This document shows, piece by piece, positions 9,413 to 20,151 of a stretch of 64,000 bases of DNA. Under the pieces are notes generated by a model that made no database searches, was not told the origin of the DNA, and saw only the letters and a list, made by a program, of their open reading frames with translations. Both the position numbers and the translations under genes were made by a program. The DNA is from Spiroplasma_E ixodetis_B. Its GTDB lineage: Bacteria; Bacillota_I; Bacilli_A; Mycoplasmatales; VBWQ01. The stretch lies in NCBI RefSeq assembly GCF_040369795.1, contig NZ_AP028955.1, positions 124,001 through 188,000 on the forward strand, written 5' to 3'. The first letter of the stretch is position 1; each line of letters begins with the position of its first letter.

Positions 9413-11398
9413 ATGTTTAAATTAAAAGCGCCTTATAAAGCAACAGGTGATCAACCCGAAGCAATTAGAAAATTAGTAGTAGCTATTAAAAATAATATTA
9501 AATATCAAGTATTATTGGGAGCCACTGGTACGGGTAAAACTTTTACAATGGCCAATGTTATTGCGCAAGTGCAAAAACGAACTTTAATTTTAGTACATAA
9601 TAAAACATTAGCTATGCAATTATATGGAGAATTGAAAACTTTTTTTCCTGAAAATCGCGTTGAATATTTTGTCTCATATTTTGATTTTTATCAACCTGAG
9701 GCATATTTACCAAAAACCGATACTTATATTGATAAAAATTATAAACAAAATCAAGAAATCGAAATGTTAAGATTAAGTGCTTTAAATGGTTTATCTATTA
9801 GTAAAGATGTTATTGTTGTGGCATCAGTAGCAGCAATTTATGGTGAACAAGAACCAACAGCATATAAAGATAACTTTTTTGAATTGAGAAAAGGACAAAA
9901 AATTAATAGAAAAGATTTATTATTAAGACTAATTAAAAATGGATATGTACGTAATGATATTACATTAGAACCGGGTAGTTTTAGTGCAAAAGGTGATTTA
10001 ATAAAGTTAGCTCCATCTTGAAATGATCAATTTTATTTAAGAATTAGTTTATTTGGTGATGAAATTGAAGAAATAGCACGTATTGATACATTAGGCGCTA
10101 ATGTTTTAGAGCGTTTTCCCTTTATTACAATTTTTCCTGCGCAAAATTATATTACTAGTAAAAATCGTGTTGATCAGGCAATTATTAAAATTACTGAAGA
10201 GTTAAAAATAACATTAGCGCAACTAAGAAAAAATAATATGTTAGTAGAAGCGCAAAGATTAGAACAAAGAACAGAACATGATCTAGAATCCTTAAAAGAA
10301 TTTGGTATTTGTAGTGGTATTGAAAACTATTCTCGTCATTTAGAAAATAGAGAAGTGGGTTCAGCACCATATACTTTAATTGATTTTTTTTCAGATGATT
10401 TTTTAACAATTATTGATGAATCTCATATGACATTACCGCAAATTAGAGGAATGTATAATACTGATCGTAGCAGAAAAGAAACATTAGTAAAATATGGCTT
10501 TCGTTTACCTAGTGCTTTGGATAATCGTCCTTTAAATTTTAATGAATTTTCTAATAAGTTAAAGCAAGTTATTTATACTTCAGCAACTCCTGCTGATTAT
10601 GAATTAGCATTAATTAAAAATGAAGTTGAGCCCTTTAATGTACCAGTTCAACAAATTATTCGTCCCACAGGTTTATTAGATCCAACAATTGAAATTAAAC
10701 CAACTAAAAATCAAATGGAAGATATTATTAATCAAATAAAATTACGAACAAAAAATAATGAAAGAGTATTTATTACTACTTTAACAATTAGAATGGCAGA
10801 AGAATTATCAATTTTTTTACAAGAACAAAAAATTAAAGTCGCTTATATTCATAATGAATTAAAAACATTAGAACGTACTAAAGTTTTGTTAGATTTAAGA
10901 AAAGGTGTTTTTGATGTTATTGTTGGTATTAATTTATTACGTGAAGGATTAGACGTACCAGAAGTGTCATTAATCTGTATTTTGGATGCTGATAAATCTG
11001 GTTTTTTACGTAATACTAAATCATTAATCCAAACTATTGGTCGCGCAGCACGAAATGTTAATGGTCATGTTATACTATATGGAGATATTAAGACAGAGGC
11101 AATGACACAAGCAATTGAAGAAACGCAAAAAAGAAGAGAAATTCAACTTGATTATAATAAAAGACATAATATATTACCAGTTACTGTTAAAAAACCGTTG
11201 AGTGAAATCATAATTACTAGAGAATTAGATGTTGATTTAAAAATTTTAAATTCAAGTAAAGGTAAAACAAAAATAGCTGCTAAAACAAAGATAATTGCTG
11301 ATTTAAGAGTTGAAATGTTACAAGCAGCTAAAGATTTAAATTTTGAAAAGGCAGCTTCACTTCGTGATTTAATTTTGAGTATTGAAAGTGAAAAATAA
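9413..11398 (+). CDS. uvrB: UvrABC excinuclease subunit B
   Basis: The protein has 661 residues, the usual UvrB length. It loads onto DNA with UvrA, verifies the lesion with its beta-hairpin and recruits UvrC in nucleotide excision repair. Visible features are Walker A GATGTGKT (about residues 38-45), the hairpin region YFDFYQPEAYLP (about 92-103), the DEAD-like box IIDESH, helicase motif VI QTIGRAARN, and a C-terminal UVR motif (DLRVEMLQAAKDLNFEKAASLRD) that binds UvrC. I chose ATG at 9413 because AAAGGAA precedes it and the N-terminus FKLKAPYKATGDQPEA matches the family. An upstream in-frame ATG at 9374 adds 13 unmatched residues. The gene is intact. Confidence 0.96.
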
Positions 11399-11412
11399 AG
11401 GAGTAAAATAAG

Positions 11413-12126
11413 TTGACCGATAAAGCACAAAAAGGTATTTTGATAAGTCCAAATACTAAAATTAATTATCATATACCAACAATATTTTTAATAAAAAATT
11501 ATATTACTAAACCTAAAATTTTTATTGGTGATTATAATTATTATCATGATTTTAATGGTGAGCAAGCAGTTATTGATTTTGAAAATAAAAATATAATTTA
11601 TCATTTTCCAAATATGATAAATGATGAATTAATTATTGGTAAATTTTGTTCAATTGCACAAGGTGTTTTATTTATAATGAATGGTGGCAATCATAATTAT
11701 TGTGCAGTTTCAACATTTCCTTTACCATTATTTTATAAATCATTAAATTTATCAGAAGTTACAGAAAAAGATAAATTAGATAAATTTCCAATTAAATCAC
11801 CAACAGTGATAGAAAATGATGTTTGAATTGGTCATGATGTGACAATCTTAATAGGGGTAACTATTGGTAATGGGGCAGTAATTGCAGCTAAAAGTGTAGT
11901 TACAAAAAATGTGCCTCCTTATGCTATTGTTGGTGGTAATCCTGCTAAAATTATAAAATATCGTTTTTCTAAAAAAATAGTTCAAAAATTACAAAATATA
12001 AAGTGATGAGATTGATGTATTGAAAAGATTATTGAAAATTCAGATTTGTTAAAACAAAATTCTGATAATAAAATATTACAAAAACTTGTAAAAGAAAGTA
12101 ATAGTTTAAATAAAATAAAGGGGTAA
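11413..12126 (+). CDS. Vat-like xenobiotic acetyltransferase (left-handed beta-helix)
   Basis: 237 residues. The layout is that of streptogramin/chloramphenicol (Vat/CatB) acetyltransferases: an N-terminal region with YNYYHDFNGE, then hexapeptide repeats starting IGKFCSIAQGVLFIMNGGNHN, where His is the family's catalytic base. The CoA-binding repeats VIENDVWIGHDVTIL and YAIVGGNPAKIIKYRF and a C-terminal helix IKWWDW follow. The start is TTG at 11413, 14 bases after uvrB and preceded by AAAGGAG. Family members transfer acetyl from acetyl-CoA to antibiotics or sugars; the substrate here is unknown. Placement directly after uvrB suggests co-transcription. Confidence 0.85.
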
Positions 12127-12588
12127 TAAAAAATATGAAAAAATATGGTTATTTAACTACTAAAATAGGTTTAATTGAAATCATAGTAGTTGCAGAACAA
12201 GTAGTAAAAGTTAGTTTCGTTAATACTCGTCAAGTTGCTAAGGATAGTAGTAATATAGCGGTAGTTAATTGTTTAAAACAACTAGCAATATATTTTGATA
12301 AAAAATTAAGTGATTTTAACTTACCAATAGCTTTAAAATGAACTCCTTTTCAAGAATTAGTATGGAGTAAAACTTGTACTATTCAATTTGGGACAAATTT
12401 AAATTATCAAGAATTAGCACAAAAAATAGGTTATCCAAAAGCAAGTATGGCAGTGGGTTCGGCTTTAAGTAAAAATCCATTAGCAATTATTAGACATATT
12501 CCGTAAATAAATTTTTTAAAAGTTAATTAATAATTTAAAATTTATTTTATAATTTCTTTATTAATAAATTAATAAGGTGTTGATAAAA

Positions 12589-13011
12589 ATGAATTTTGAA
12601 AATTTAAAAAAATTAAAAAATGAACAATTTTATAGATATTTTGGTATAAAACGTTTTCATTTTGATGAAATGTTAACAAAATTAATTGAAATAGAAAATT
12701 TAAAAAAAACTAAAGGTAGAAAATATAAACTTTCAGTTGAAGAAAGATTGATGATGACTTTAGTATACTGAAAAGAATATTATACTTTTTTCCAAATGAG
12801 TATTAAATATAAAATGAGTGCATCAAGTTGTTTTCGAAATATTACTTGAGTAGAAAATAAACTTAGTGATGACAAAGATTATCAGTTTTTAAAAACAAAA
12901 TATAAATCAAAAATTGAGAAAAAACAAGAAGATTTAAATGAATTTCAATTTTATTTAATTGATTCAACTGAAATTGAAATTGAAAGATCAACTAAAAAAA
13001 ACTACAGTTAG
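12589..13011 (+). CDS. IS5-family transposase, first frame
   Basis: 140 residues with the HTH_Tnp_4-like N-terminus (YFGIKRFHFDEML, KLSVEERLMMTLVYWKEYYTFF) and the strand FQFYLIDSTEIEIER containing the first catalytic Asp. It stops (TAG) shortly after an A8 run at which a -1 shift would open the DDE_4 catalytic frame. AAGGTG at 12574-12579 supports ATG 12589. Confidence 0.75.
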
Positions 13012-13639
13012 AATATTTTTCTGGTAAAAGTTGAATGTTTTCTATAAAATTTCAAATTATATATGACTTTTTTAATAAAAAAATTGTTGATATTTTTGCT
13101 GATAATGGAAAAGTACATGATTTTCAAATATTAAAAAATTCAAATCTTGAATTTTCAGAAAAAACAATAATTATTGGTGATTTGGGATATCAAGGAATAC
13201 AAAATATTTATAAAAATACTATATTACCAATTAAAAAACTAAAAATAAAAAATTAACTAAACAAGAAAAAATCTACAACAAAATTATTTCAAAAATTAGA
13301 ATTAAAGTTGAACATGTTTTTGCTTGATTAAAAAGATTCAAAATTTTAATAAATAAATGTAGAAAAAGTATATTTAGACTTATGTACTTAATATTTAACT
13401 TACTTTGTGAAATTTTTAATAAAACAAAACCATTAAAATAAAAAAATATTTTTAATATTTTTTTAAAAATTTAAATTTTTATCAAGTTAATATAAAAATA
13501 ATATTAACAATTTTTGTGTTTGAAATATAAATTTATTTTTAAAGTATTTTTTTAAAAATATTAACTTCTATAATTATTAACACTAAAAAATTTATAAATA
13601 TTATTATTGACAATTGATTAAATTTATTTACGGAATATG

Positions 13640-15011
13640 GAGGCTTTTTAAAAATCTGTGTATCTTTTTACAAAGTTACTAGTTTAGATTAATTCTATCT
13701 TCAAATTTTATCATAAAATGAGCAATTGCTGTATTTCAATTTTGAATGGGCAGTGTTCATTTTTTTGTTATATTTTCAATTGCTAAGTAAAATATTTTAA
13801 AAACTTCCATATCATTTGGAAAAACTTTTTTATTTCTAATAACTTTTCGTAATTGACTATTAACAGATTCAATAGCATTTGTTGTATAAATCACTCTTTT
13901 GATTTCTGCAGGATAACTAATAAAAACCATTAAATTATCTCAATTTTTATATCATGATTTAGCAATTTGAGGATATTGTTTATTTCATTTACTTTCAAAA
14001 TATTCTAAAGCTTGCATTTCTTGTTCTTCACTAAATGCACTATAAATTGGTTTTAAATCTGTAACTAGTGATTTTCTATGTTTGTATGAAACATATTTTA
14101 AACTATTTCTAATTTGATGAACTATGCATAATTGATGTCCGGTTTTAGGATAAACTGATTGTATTGCTTCTGACATTCCTGTTAAATTGTCACTACAAGC
14201 AATAAGAATATCATTTAAGCCTTGATTTTTCATTTCTGTGAAATTAGATAATCAAAACTTAGAACCTTCATTTTCACTAATTCATAAACCTAAAATATCT
14301 TTTTTACCTTCTAAATCAACTCCTAGTGCTATATAAACTGATTTGTTAATAATGCTTTTATCTTGTCGTACTTTAACTACTATACAATCAAAATAAACAA
14401 TCGGATAAACAATTTCTAATGGCCGATTTTGTCATGCTTTAACATCATCAATAACATCATCAGTAATTCGACTAATAACACTTTCACTAATATCAGCACC
14501 ATGATATAACTCTTGTAACTGCATTCTAATATCTGATAAAGTCATGCCTTTGGCATATAATGAAAGAACTTGTTGATCAAAACCATCAAATCTTCTTTGT
14601 CTTTTTGCAACTATTACTGGCTCAAAATTACTATTACGATCTCGTGGTACATTAATCTCAATTTTACCTTGTTGAGTTATTAATTTTTTTGAACTTATAC
14701 CATTGCGAGCATTATCACTATTATTATGTTGATTTTTTTCATATCCTAAATAATTTTGCATTTCAGAATTCAACATTTTTTCAACTAATCTTTTTGTTAA
14801 TTCTTTATATAAGCCTCCCTCTTTAAAAAATGTTGTTAAATCTTCAGTATTTTCTAATAATAAATCTACTGCTTTTGATATCGGATCATTATTATTAATA
14901 TTTTGTTTTTTAGACATAAGTAACTCACTCTTTCTAGTTATTTAATTTTATTTACTAGAATTAATTAAACATAGTTATTTTTGTAAGTTACACAGATTAC
15001 TAAACATTACC
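13640..15011 (-). mobile_element. IS256-family element, intact, with 8-bp target duplication
   Basis: 1372 bp running from GAGGCTTTTTAAAAATCTG to CAGATTACTAAACATTACC. It is flanked on both sides by GGAATATG (13632-13639 and 15012-15019), the 8-bp duplication typical of IS256. It is inserted in the terminal repeat of the IS5 that splits ogt. Confidence 0.95.
13679..14917 (-). CDS. IS256-family transposase, intact
   Basis: 412 residues, open throughout when TGA is Trp. The N-terminus is SKKQNINNNDPISKAVDLLL, followed by QGKIEINVPRDRN and FEPVIVAKRQRR. Mutator-type catalytic regions follow: YFDCIVVKVR with the first Asp, LIACSDNLTGM with the second, and TTNAIESVNSQLRK with the Glu. GAGTGAG precedes the ATG. 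This copy and the one at 42455 appear competent, so IS256 may still be moving in this genome. Confidence 0.93.
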
Positions 15012-15133
15012 GGAATATGTCTATTGTTCCTTGTCATCGTGTTGTTAATAAAAATAAGAATATTGTTAATTATCTTTATGGTGCCCATATTAAAAATTTT
15101 TTATTAGCACAAGAAATTAAATAAGGTATAAGA

Positions 15134-16552
15134 TTATTTTTTATGATTGATTATCTTTTTTTGATTTTTAAAATTGTTAACAATTTTAACTACATAATTT
15201 TTAATATAGTAAACAGGATATCCTGCTAACATAACAGCAATTAAAATTAGTGAATTTCATAATGCTCACATATTATTATTTTGTGTACCATAATAATACA
15301 TTGCTAAAAATGTTCCAACAATAGCAATTATTGCTCCTAAATAACCAATAATAATGAAAAAATAAAATCAAAAATTATTAAAAATCTTTTGGTAGTCTGG
15401 ATGTTTGCGCCTTAAAAAGATAATGACTGAATTAACAATTAATTTTAAAAAACTAATAGCAATAATAAAGTAATTAGTTAATTCATACAATTGATTTCAT
15501 AAAATATAAATTAAAGCAGCAAATATTAATAGTAGCATAGCAGCTCATGGCATATTAGTTCTTTTAGTTGTTTTTTGAAAAAATTTAAACAAATCTTTTT
15601 CTTCACTCATTTTAAAAATTAAACGTGATTGATAAAGTAGAAATGCATTTAGTGAACCAACAAATAATAAAATTGCTAGTCCTGAAAAAATATAAGCTAA
15701 AACATGAGGAATATTAGGGTTATTGATAATAGCATAATATCAAACGTTACTAAATCCATCATTTTTATCTAATCATGAAAATGGTTCATTAATAGTTAAC
15801 AAAGCAATTAATAGTATTAAATATAAAAAAATAATTAGTCCAGTTGCAACAATTAAAGTTCAAAGTACATTTTTTCTTGGATTTTCTACTTCTTCAGTAA
15901 CATAAGTTATTGCTTCAATTCCTGAATAGGCAAATAGCGTCATTGTTGTAGCTGGTAATAAAACATAAGTTGCAAGAAAAATTTTTGATAAATCTTTTTG
16001 AACTATTTCACTATTAAAACTATCTGTATTGCCATAAATCATAGCAATAAATAAAACAAAAGTAATTGGTAATCCTTTTAAAATTGTAAAAATAATTTGT
16101 GTTTTTCCAGAACTATTTTTAATAAATATTTGGACTATAGCTAATGCAAATAAAATTAAAATTCCAAATAATTTTATCAACCATTGGTTAGTAATATGAG
16201 CTAAAGTGCCGATAATATTGCCTAATGCTAAAGTAGCAGAAGCAAGGGCAGTAGCACTAACCATTAAAACTAAAATCCATCCCAATCAAAACGAACAAGC
16301 CATTCAATTTGCTTTTTTTAATCAATAATAAGCACTTCCATTTCCCGGAAAAGAAATAGCAGTTTCTGCTAGCAATAACATTTCTGGCAAAATTAAAATA
16401 CCGCCTAAAATTCAGGCACATATCATTAAAATCGGATTAAATCCACTTTGAAACGCTACTTGTCCAAATGAAATTAGTACTGATGAACCAACTGTGGCAG
16501 AAATTGCCATCATTAATATTACTCAAAACGAATACTTCTTTTTTAATTTCAT
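15134..16552 (-). CDS. APC-family amino acid permease
   Basis: 472 residues with about 12 hydrophobic segments. The N-terminus KYSFWVILMMAISATVGSSVLISFG carries the APC-type glycine-rich first helix. FPGNGSAYYWLKKA lies in the second and third segments, and the conserved FAYSGIEAITYVTEEVENPRKN follows TM6 (around residues 200-225), which is diagnostic for amino acid/polyamine antiporters of this superfamily. The substrate is not evident; such permeases import amino acids in auxotrophic mollicutes. It ends nine bases from the ogt stop (convergent) and lies 15 bases downstream of the hydrolase gene, so those two probably form an operon. Confidence 0.88.
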
Positions 16553-16567
16553 GTCTTTTTCCTATCT

Positions 16568-17629
16568 CTATTTTTTTATTTCGTATGTATTGATAAAACT
16601 TTTTATTTTATTAATGTAAGTTTGATAAGCATTTGGTAAGGTTTCAATATGACCAATATTTTCCAAAAATAAATAATCATAATTTTTATAATGGAGTTTA
16701 ACTTGATAATTATGAATGACATTTGCCATGAAAAATGGGACAAAATTATCTTTTTTACCGTGAATTAATAAAGTAGGAACTTGAAAACCTGTTTTGCTTT
16801 TTTTTAATAAATCATATTCTAAAATATTTGTATTTGTAAATTTTTGATATCTTTTTGTTAAACCATTACTAATTAATCATCAAGGTTTTTTATAGCGATA
16901 TTGCATGACATAACGAAATTGAACAAGTAGATTAGAGAATCCACAATCAGTAATTGCCCAGTTAATTAAATTGGTTACTTTATAATTAAATAAATAATAA
17001 TTAATTGTTGATGCGCCCATACTATTACCAATTAAACCAATACTTCTAACTTGATAATTATCTTTTATTCAATTAATTAAACAGTTAATATTTTCAGCAC
17101 AAGTAAGACCAATGTCACTATATTGGCCATCAGTTTTACCGTGAGCAACACTATCAAAAGTTAAAATATTGTATCCTTCTTCATAAAATCATGAGACTAA
17201 TCTTAATGCTAAATATTTATTTTCTGTTCAACCATGAAAACCAATAACTCATTTATCACTTTTCTTTTTTTGAATGACAGTTAGACAACTAATGTTTTGA
17301 TTATTATCATTTTTAATGGTAAATTCTTGATAATTTTCTTTTTTTCAATCAATTGGATAGCCATATTTATTAAGATTTTTAATTTGACAATCATATTGAT
17401 GATAATTAAAACTATTAATATCAACTGTTTGTTCGTTATTTATTTTAAATTTTCCTTCTTTTTGATAAGAAAAGCAAAATTCTAAAAATTGTTTTTGATA
17501 TTTTTTTGAATAAAAATAAACAAAAGGAAATAATAGAATAACTAATAAAATTTTGCTAAAAGAATAACAAAATATTTTATAACCAGTTAATAAATTTTTT
17601 TGATTCATAGATGTTTTGATTACTGTCAT
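16568..17629 (-). CDS. membrane-anchored alpha/beta hydrolase
   Basis: 353 residues. An N-terminal hydrophobic segment (about residues 27-43, LLVILLFPFVYFY) should anchor it. The hydrolase fold shows the oxyanion-loop GFHGWTE, the nucleophile elbow IGNSMGAS (GxSxG), a C-terminal IHGKKDNFVPF with the acid, and the catalytic His in NIGHIETLP. The best-known relatives are mollicute esterase/lipase-like proteins of the BAAT/lysophospholipase type; the substrate is unknown. An internal ATG at 17608 is an alternative start. Confidence 0.85.
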
Positions 17630-17706
17630 TTTTTAAGCCTTTTCTAAACTACTAAACTACTAATTATTTTACACTATCTTATCAAATGTTTAAAATATTA
17701 ATGTAT

Positions 17707-17740
17707 GTTAATTTAATTATTTTAAAATAATTAAATTAAC
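17707..17740. terminator. perfect 34-base palindrome
   Basis: Arms of 17 bases (GTTAATTTAATTATTTT and its exact complement) meet without a loop. It lies between the minus-strand hydrolase start and the plus-strand phage-like gene at 17964. AATTTTTTAT follows on the + strand. It could be a terminator or a cruciform boundary of the accessory segment. Confidence 0.45.
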
Positions 17741-17831
17741 AATTTTTTATAACTTAATTGTTTTTCAATTTTAATAATAATTTTTAATATTTAATTTTAT
17801 TAATAATTGCTTTCTAGGAAGTTTGGTAATG

Positions 17832-17847
17832 TTTAGTAATTTTTTCA
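17832..17847. mobile_element. solo IS256 left-end trace
   Basis: GGTAATGTTTAGTAAT matches the first 16 bases of IS256 copies with no element attached. It may mark a former insertion or recombination point next to the phage-like genes. Confidence 0.4.
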
Positions 17848-17963
17848 TTTGTAAACTTTAAGTGATATTTATTTAAAATTGAAACAAAATAATATTTTCA
17901 ATAATTTTAATTATGAATAAAAATAGTATACGAGAATTTTAATAAAAAGGAGGATACTTAAAA

Positions 17964-18793
17964 ATGATAAATGAAAAAAATAAGACAGTAGAAGAAGATA
18001 GTTGAGAAAGCGTTACTACTGTTAATGTTGATGATAGCGACTGTCAAGCAAAAATGGAAAAATTAAATAAAAAATTACAAGAAACAGCTAATGAATTAGA
18101 AGAAATAAGTAGTCTTTATGCAAAATCAGTAAAAGAATCATTAGATAAATCAAAAAAAATAAAGAACTAGAAGATAAAATTGATGAATTAGAAGAACAAT
18201 TAAAAGCATGTAGAGAAAAAAATAAACAATTAGAAGGTTTTGAAGATAAAGTTAAAAAATTAGAAGAAGATTTAAAAGAATGTAAAGAAAAAAGAGAAGA
18301 AATAGAAGCACAGTTAAAAGAATGTAAAGCAAAAAGAGAAGAATTGGAATAACAATTAAAAGATTGTCAAGAAAAAAATAAAAAATCAGATGAAAGTAAA
18401 GGACAATGAATTCCTGGTGAATATAAATGAATGCCTGTTGGATCAAAAATGCCAGAAGGTTGAGTAAAAGTAGATCTTGCTAAAGGTTTAACAATAGTTC
18501 AGAGCGATAAAGAAGGACAAACATCAGGAAGTGTTGGAAAGCATAATCATACATTTTTAAATAATAGTCAGGTATTAACCACTCCTGCTTCAGCAAAACT
18601 AGCTTTTATTAATGAAAGAACTTCAGGAACATTAGGTTCTAAATATGTACCATTCTTAGGTAGTTATAATGTTCTTTTGCGAACTAAAACAGCTGCTGAT
18701 ACTGGAAAAGGCATCTCTAATACCGAGAATAATTTAGCTGCTGGAATATTTGCTGAACTTTGAAAATATCAAGGAGAAAACAGTAGTAGCTAA
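17964..18793 (+). pseudogene. coiled-coil phage tail-fibre-like protein, broken
   Basis: AAAGGAGG precedes the ATG. The N-terminal half is a long heptad-type coiled coil rich in Glu and Lys. A single-base loss in an A run near 18155 shifts the frame, and a TAA at 18350-18352 interrupts the coil again. The C-terminal half (GEYKWMPVGSKMPEGWVKVD) carries VGKHNHTF, an H-x-H motif seen in trimeric phage tail fibres and collar domains, then a compact tail region. I infer a receptor-binding fibre of a tailed-phage-like element. It is inactive as written. Confidence 0.6.
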
Positions 18794-18870
18794 AGTTAAT
18801 AAAAAAGAAAGAAAAAAATATCGGAATATAACATTTTTTAGTAATAATTAATTATATTTTTTAAATTTTA

Positions 18871-18908
18871 GGTAATGTTTAGTAATCTGTGTAACTTACA
18901 AAAATAAC
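18871..18908 (+). mobile_element. IS256 left-end fragment
   Basis: 38 bases of the IS256 left end, truncated by the IS630 copy that begins at 18909. Confidence 0.75.
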
Positions 18909-19926
18909 TATAGCTAACTAAAGTAATGTTTACTCATAAATAATGTAAAATAATAATATGTAATTTAAACAGTTTTTGAATTTAAAAGTACAATTCAGCA
19001 ATATTTAAAATAGATTAGGAAGATTAAATTATGCCAAAACCATACAGTGAAGACTTACGAAGAAAAGTAATAGAAGCCTATGAAAGTAAAAACATTAAAA
19101 TTAAAGAAATTTGTAAAGTGTTCAATATTACTAGAAAGACTTTATTCTTATGAAGAAAAAGAAAAAAAGAAACTGGGCATATAAAACCAATTTTGAATTA
19201 TCAAAAAGGACATAGCCACAAAATAAATGATTTAGTTGAATTAAAAAATTATTTAGCGCAAAATAAAGATGTTACGGTTCAAAAAGTAATTGAAAAATTT
19301 GGTGATATGACTAAAGAAACGGTTTATAACTATTTCAAAAAACAAAATTATACATATAAAAAAACTTTTCTATATTAACAAAGAGATAAAAATAAACAAG
19401 AAGATTTTTTAAAAGAAATAGCTAAAATAATGAATGAAGATTTAGTATTATATATTGATGAATCTGGAATTGATGATAATGAATTTTATAAATATGGTTG
19501 ATCTGAAAAAGGTAAAATATTATTTGATAATAAACCCGCATATAAAATAAAAAGAATTAGTATAATTGGTTCACTAAATAAATGTAAATTAAAAGCCCTA
19601 TGAGCATTTGAAGGACATTGCAACAGTAAAATTTTTGAATAATATGTAAAAAATATACTAATTCCAGTATTAAAGCGTGGACAAATTATAGTTTTAGATA
19701 ATGCAACGTTTCATAAATCTAAATTAACACAACAATTAATTGAAAATGCTGGATGCAAACTATTATTTCTTCCACCATATTCTCCTAATTTAAATCCAAT
19801 TGAACATTTTTTATTTGCTATAAAACATAATATAAGAAAAATATTACCAAATTATTAACCAAATATTAAAAAAGCTATTGATTTTGTTTTTCAAGATATG
19901 AGTAAGCATTACTTTAGTTAGTTATA
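18909..19926 (+). mobile_element. IS630-family element, full length, mutated
   Basis: About 1018 bp between TATAGCTAACTAAAG and its complement. It interrupts phage-like genes: the fibre-like gene lies upstream and a truncated coding fragment follows directly. Confidence 0.88.
19031..19921 (+). pseudogene. IS630 transposase with several stops
   Basis: The N-terminal HTH is intact (MPKPYSEDLRRKVIEAYESK). TAA replaces Glu at 19376, TAA replaces Ser within KIFESYVKN, and a third TAA lies near the C-terminus. Three extra bases precede the YIDESG motif. DDE residues are otherwise recognisable (YIDESG, VLDNATFHK, NPIEHF). It is inactive. Confidence 0.88.
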
Positions 19927-20114
19927 AATCTAAATGAACATTTGAAATTAAAGAAAATACTATTACAGATAGATTAAAATCACTTGAAATTGATGAAGCA
20001 GAATTAAGATTAGGAATTACTAATATTAAAAGAATTATTGTTAAGCGTTATGTTGTTAGCGAAGAAGAAGCACAACAAATTATTGATGAAAATAGAAAAT
20101 ATCAAAAAGAATAA
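19927..20114 (+). pseudogene. 3' fragment of a phage-like gene
   Basis: An open frame exits the IS630 end and stops at 20114. It is rich in charged residues, contains RLKSLEIDEAELRLG and ends EEAQQIIDENRKYQKE. The family is not recognised. It lies 37 bases upstream of the next large phage-like gene, so the two were probably in one operon. Confidence 0.5.
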
Positions 20115-20151
20115 ATTGAATTTAATAATACTTTTTTAGGATAAACTAAAA

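Larger units (their letters stand above)
12492..15022 (+). mobile_element. IS5-family element interrupted by an IS256 copy
   Basis: The IS5 starts AGACATATTCCG at 12492 and ends GGAATATGTCT at 15022, with 3-bp target duplications (ATT) in ogt. An IS256 (13640-15011) sits inside its right terminal repeat. The first frame is intact (12589-13011). The second frame, entered by a -1 shift, is itself broken by one missing A near 13230. Confidence 0.92.
12135..15124 (+). pseudogene. ogt: O6-methylguanine-DNA methyltransferase, split by IS5 plus IS256
   Basis: The 5' part (12135-12491) encodes an N-terminal domain, the helix-turn-helix region (TPFQELVWSK ... NYQELAQKIGYP) and NPLAII. The 3' part (15023-15124) resumes with VPCHRVVNKNKN and ends LLAQEIK. 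The IS5 insertion at 12492-15022 falls just before the catalytic PCHR motif and duplicates ATT. Removing the IS and one ATT restores one continuous frame of about 150 codons. The nine-base gap to the upstream acetyltransferase, and the GGGG ribosome-binding site overlapping its end, suggest an operon. The repair enzyme must be lost in this strain. Confidence 0.93.

Noticed and set aside
10191..10409. minus-strand hydrophobic 72-codon frame
   Set aside because: Lies entirely inside uvrB; hydrophobicity comes from reading an AT-rich gene backwards.
11152..11472. minus-strand 106-codon frame
   Set aside because: Antisense to the uvrB end and acetyltransferase start; no ribosome-binding site.
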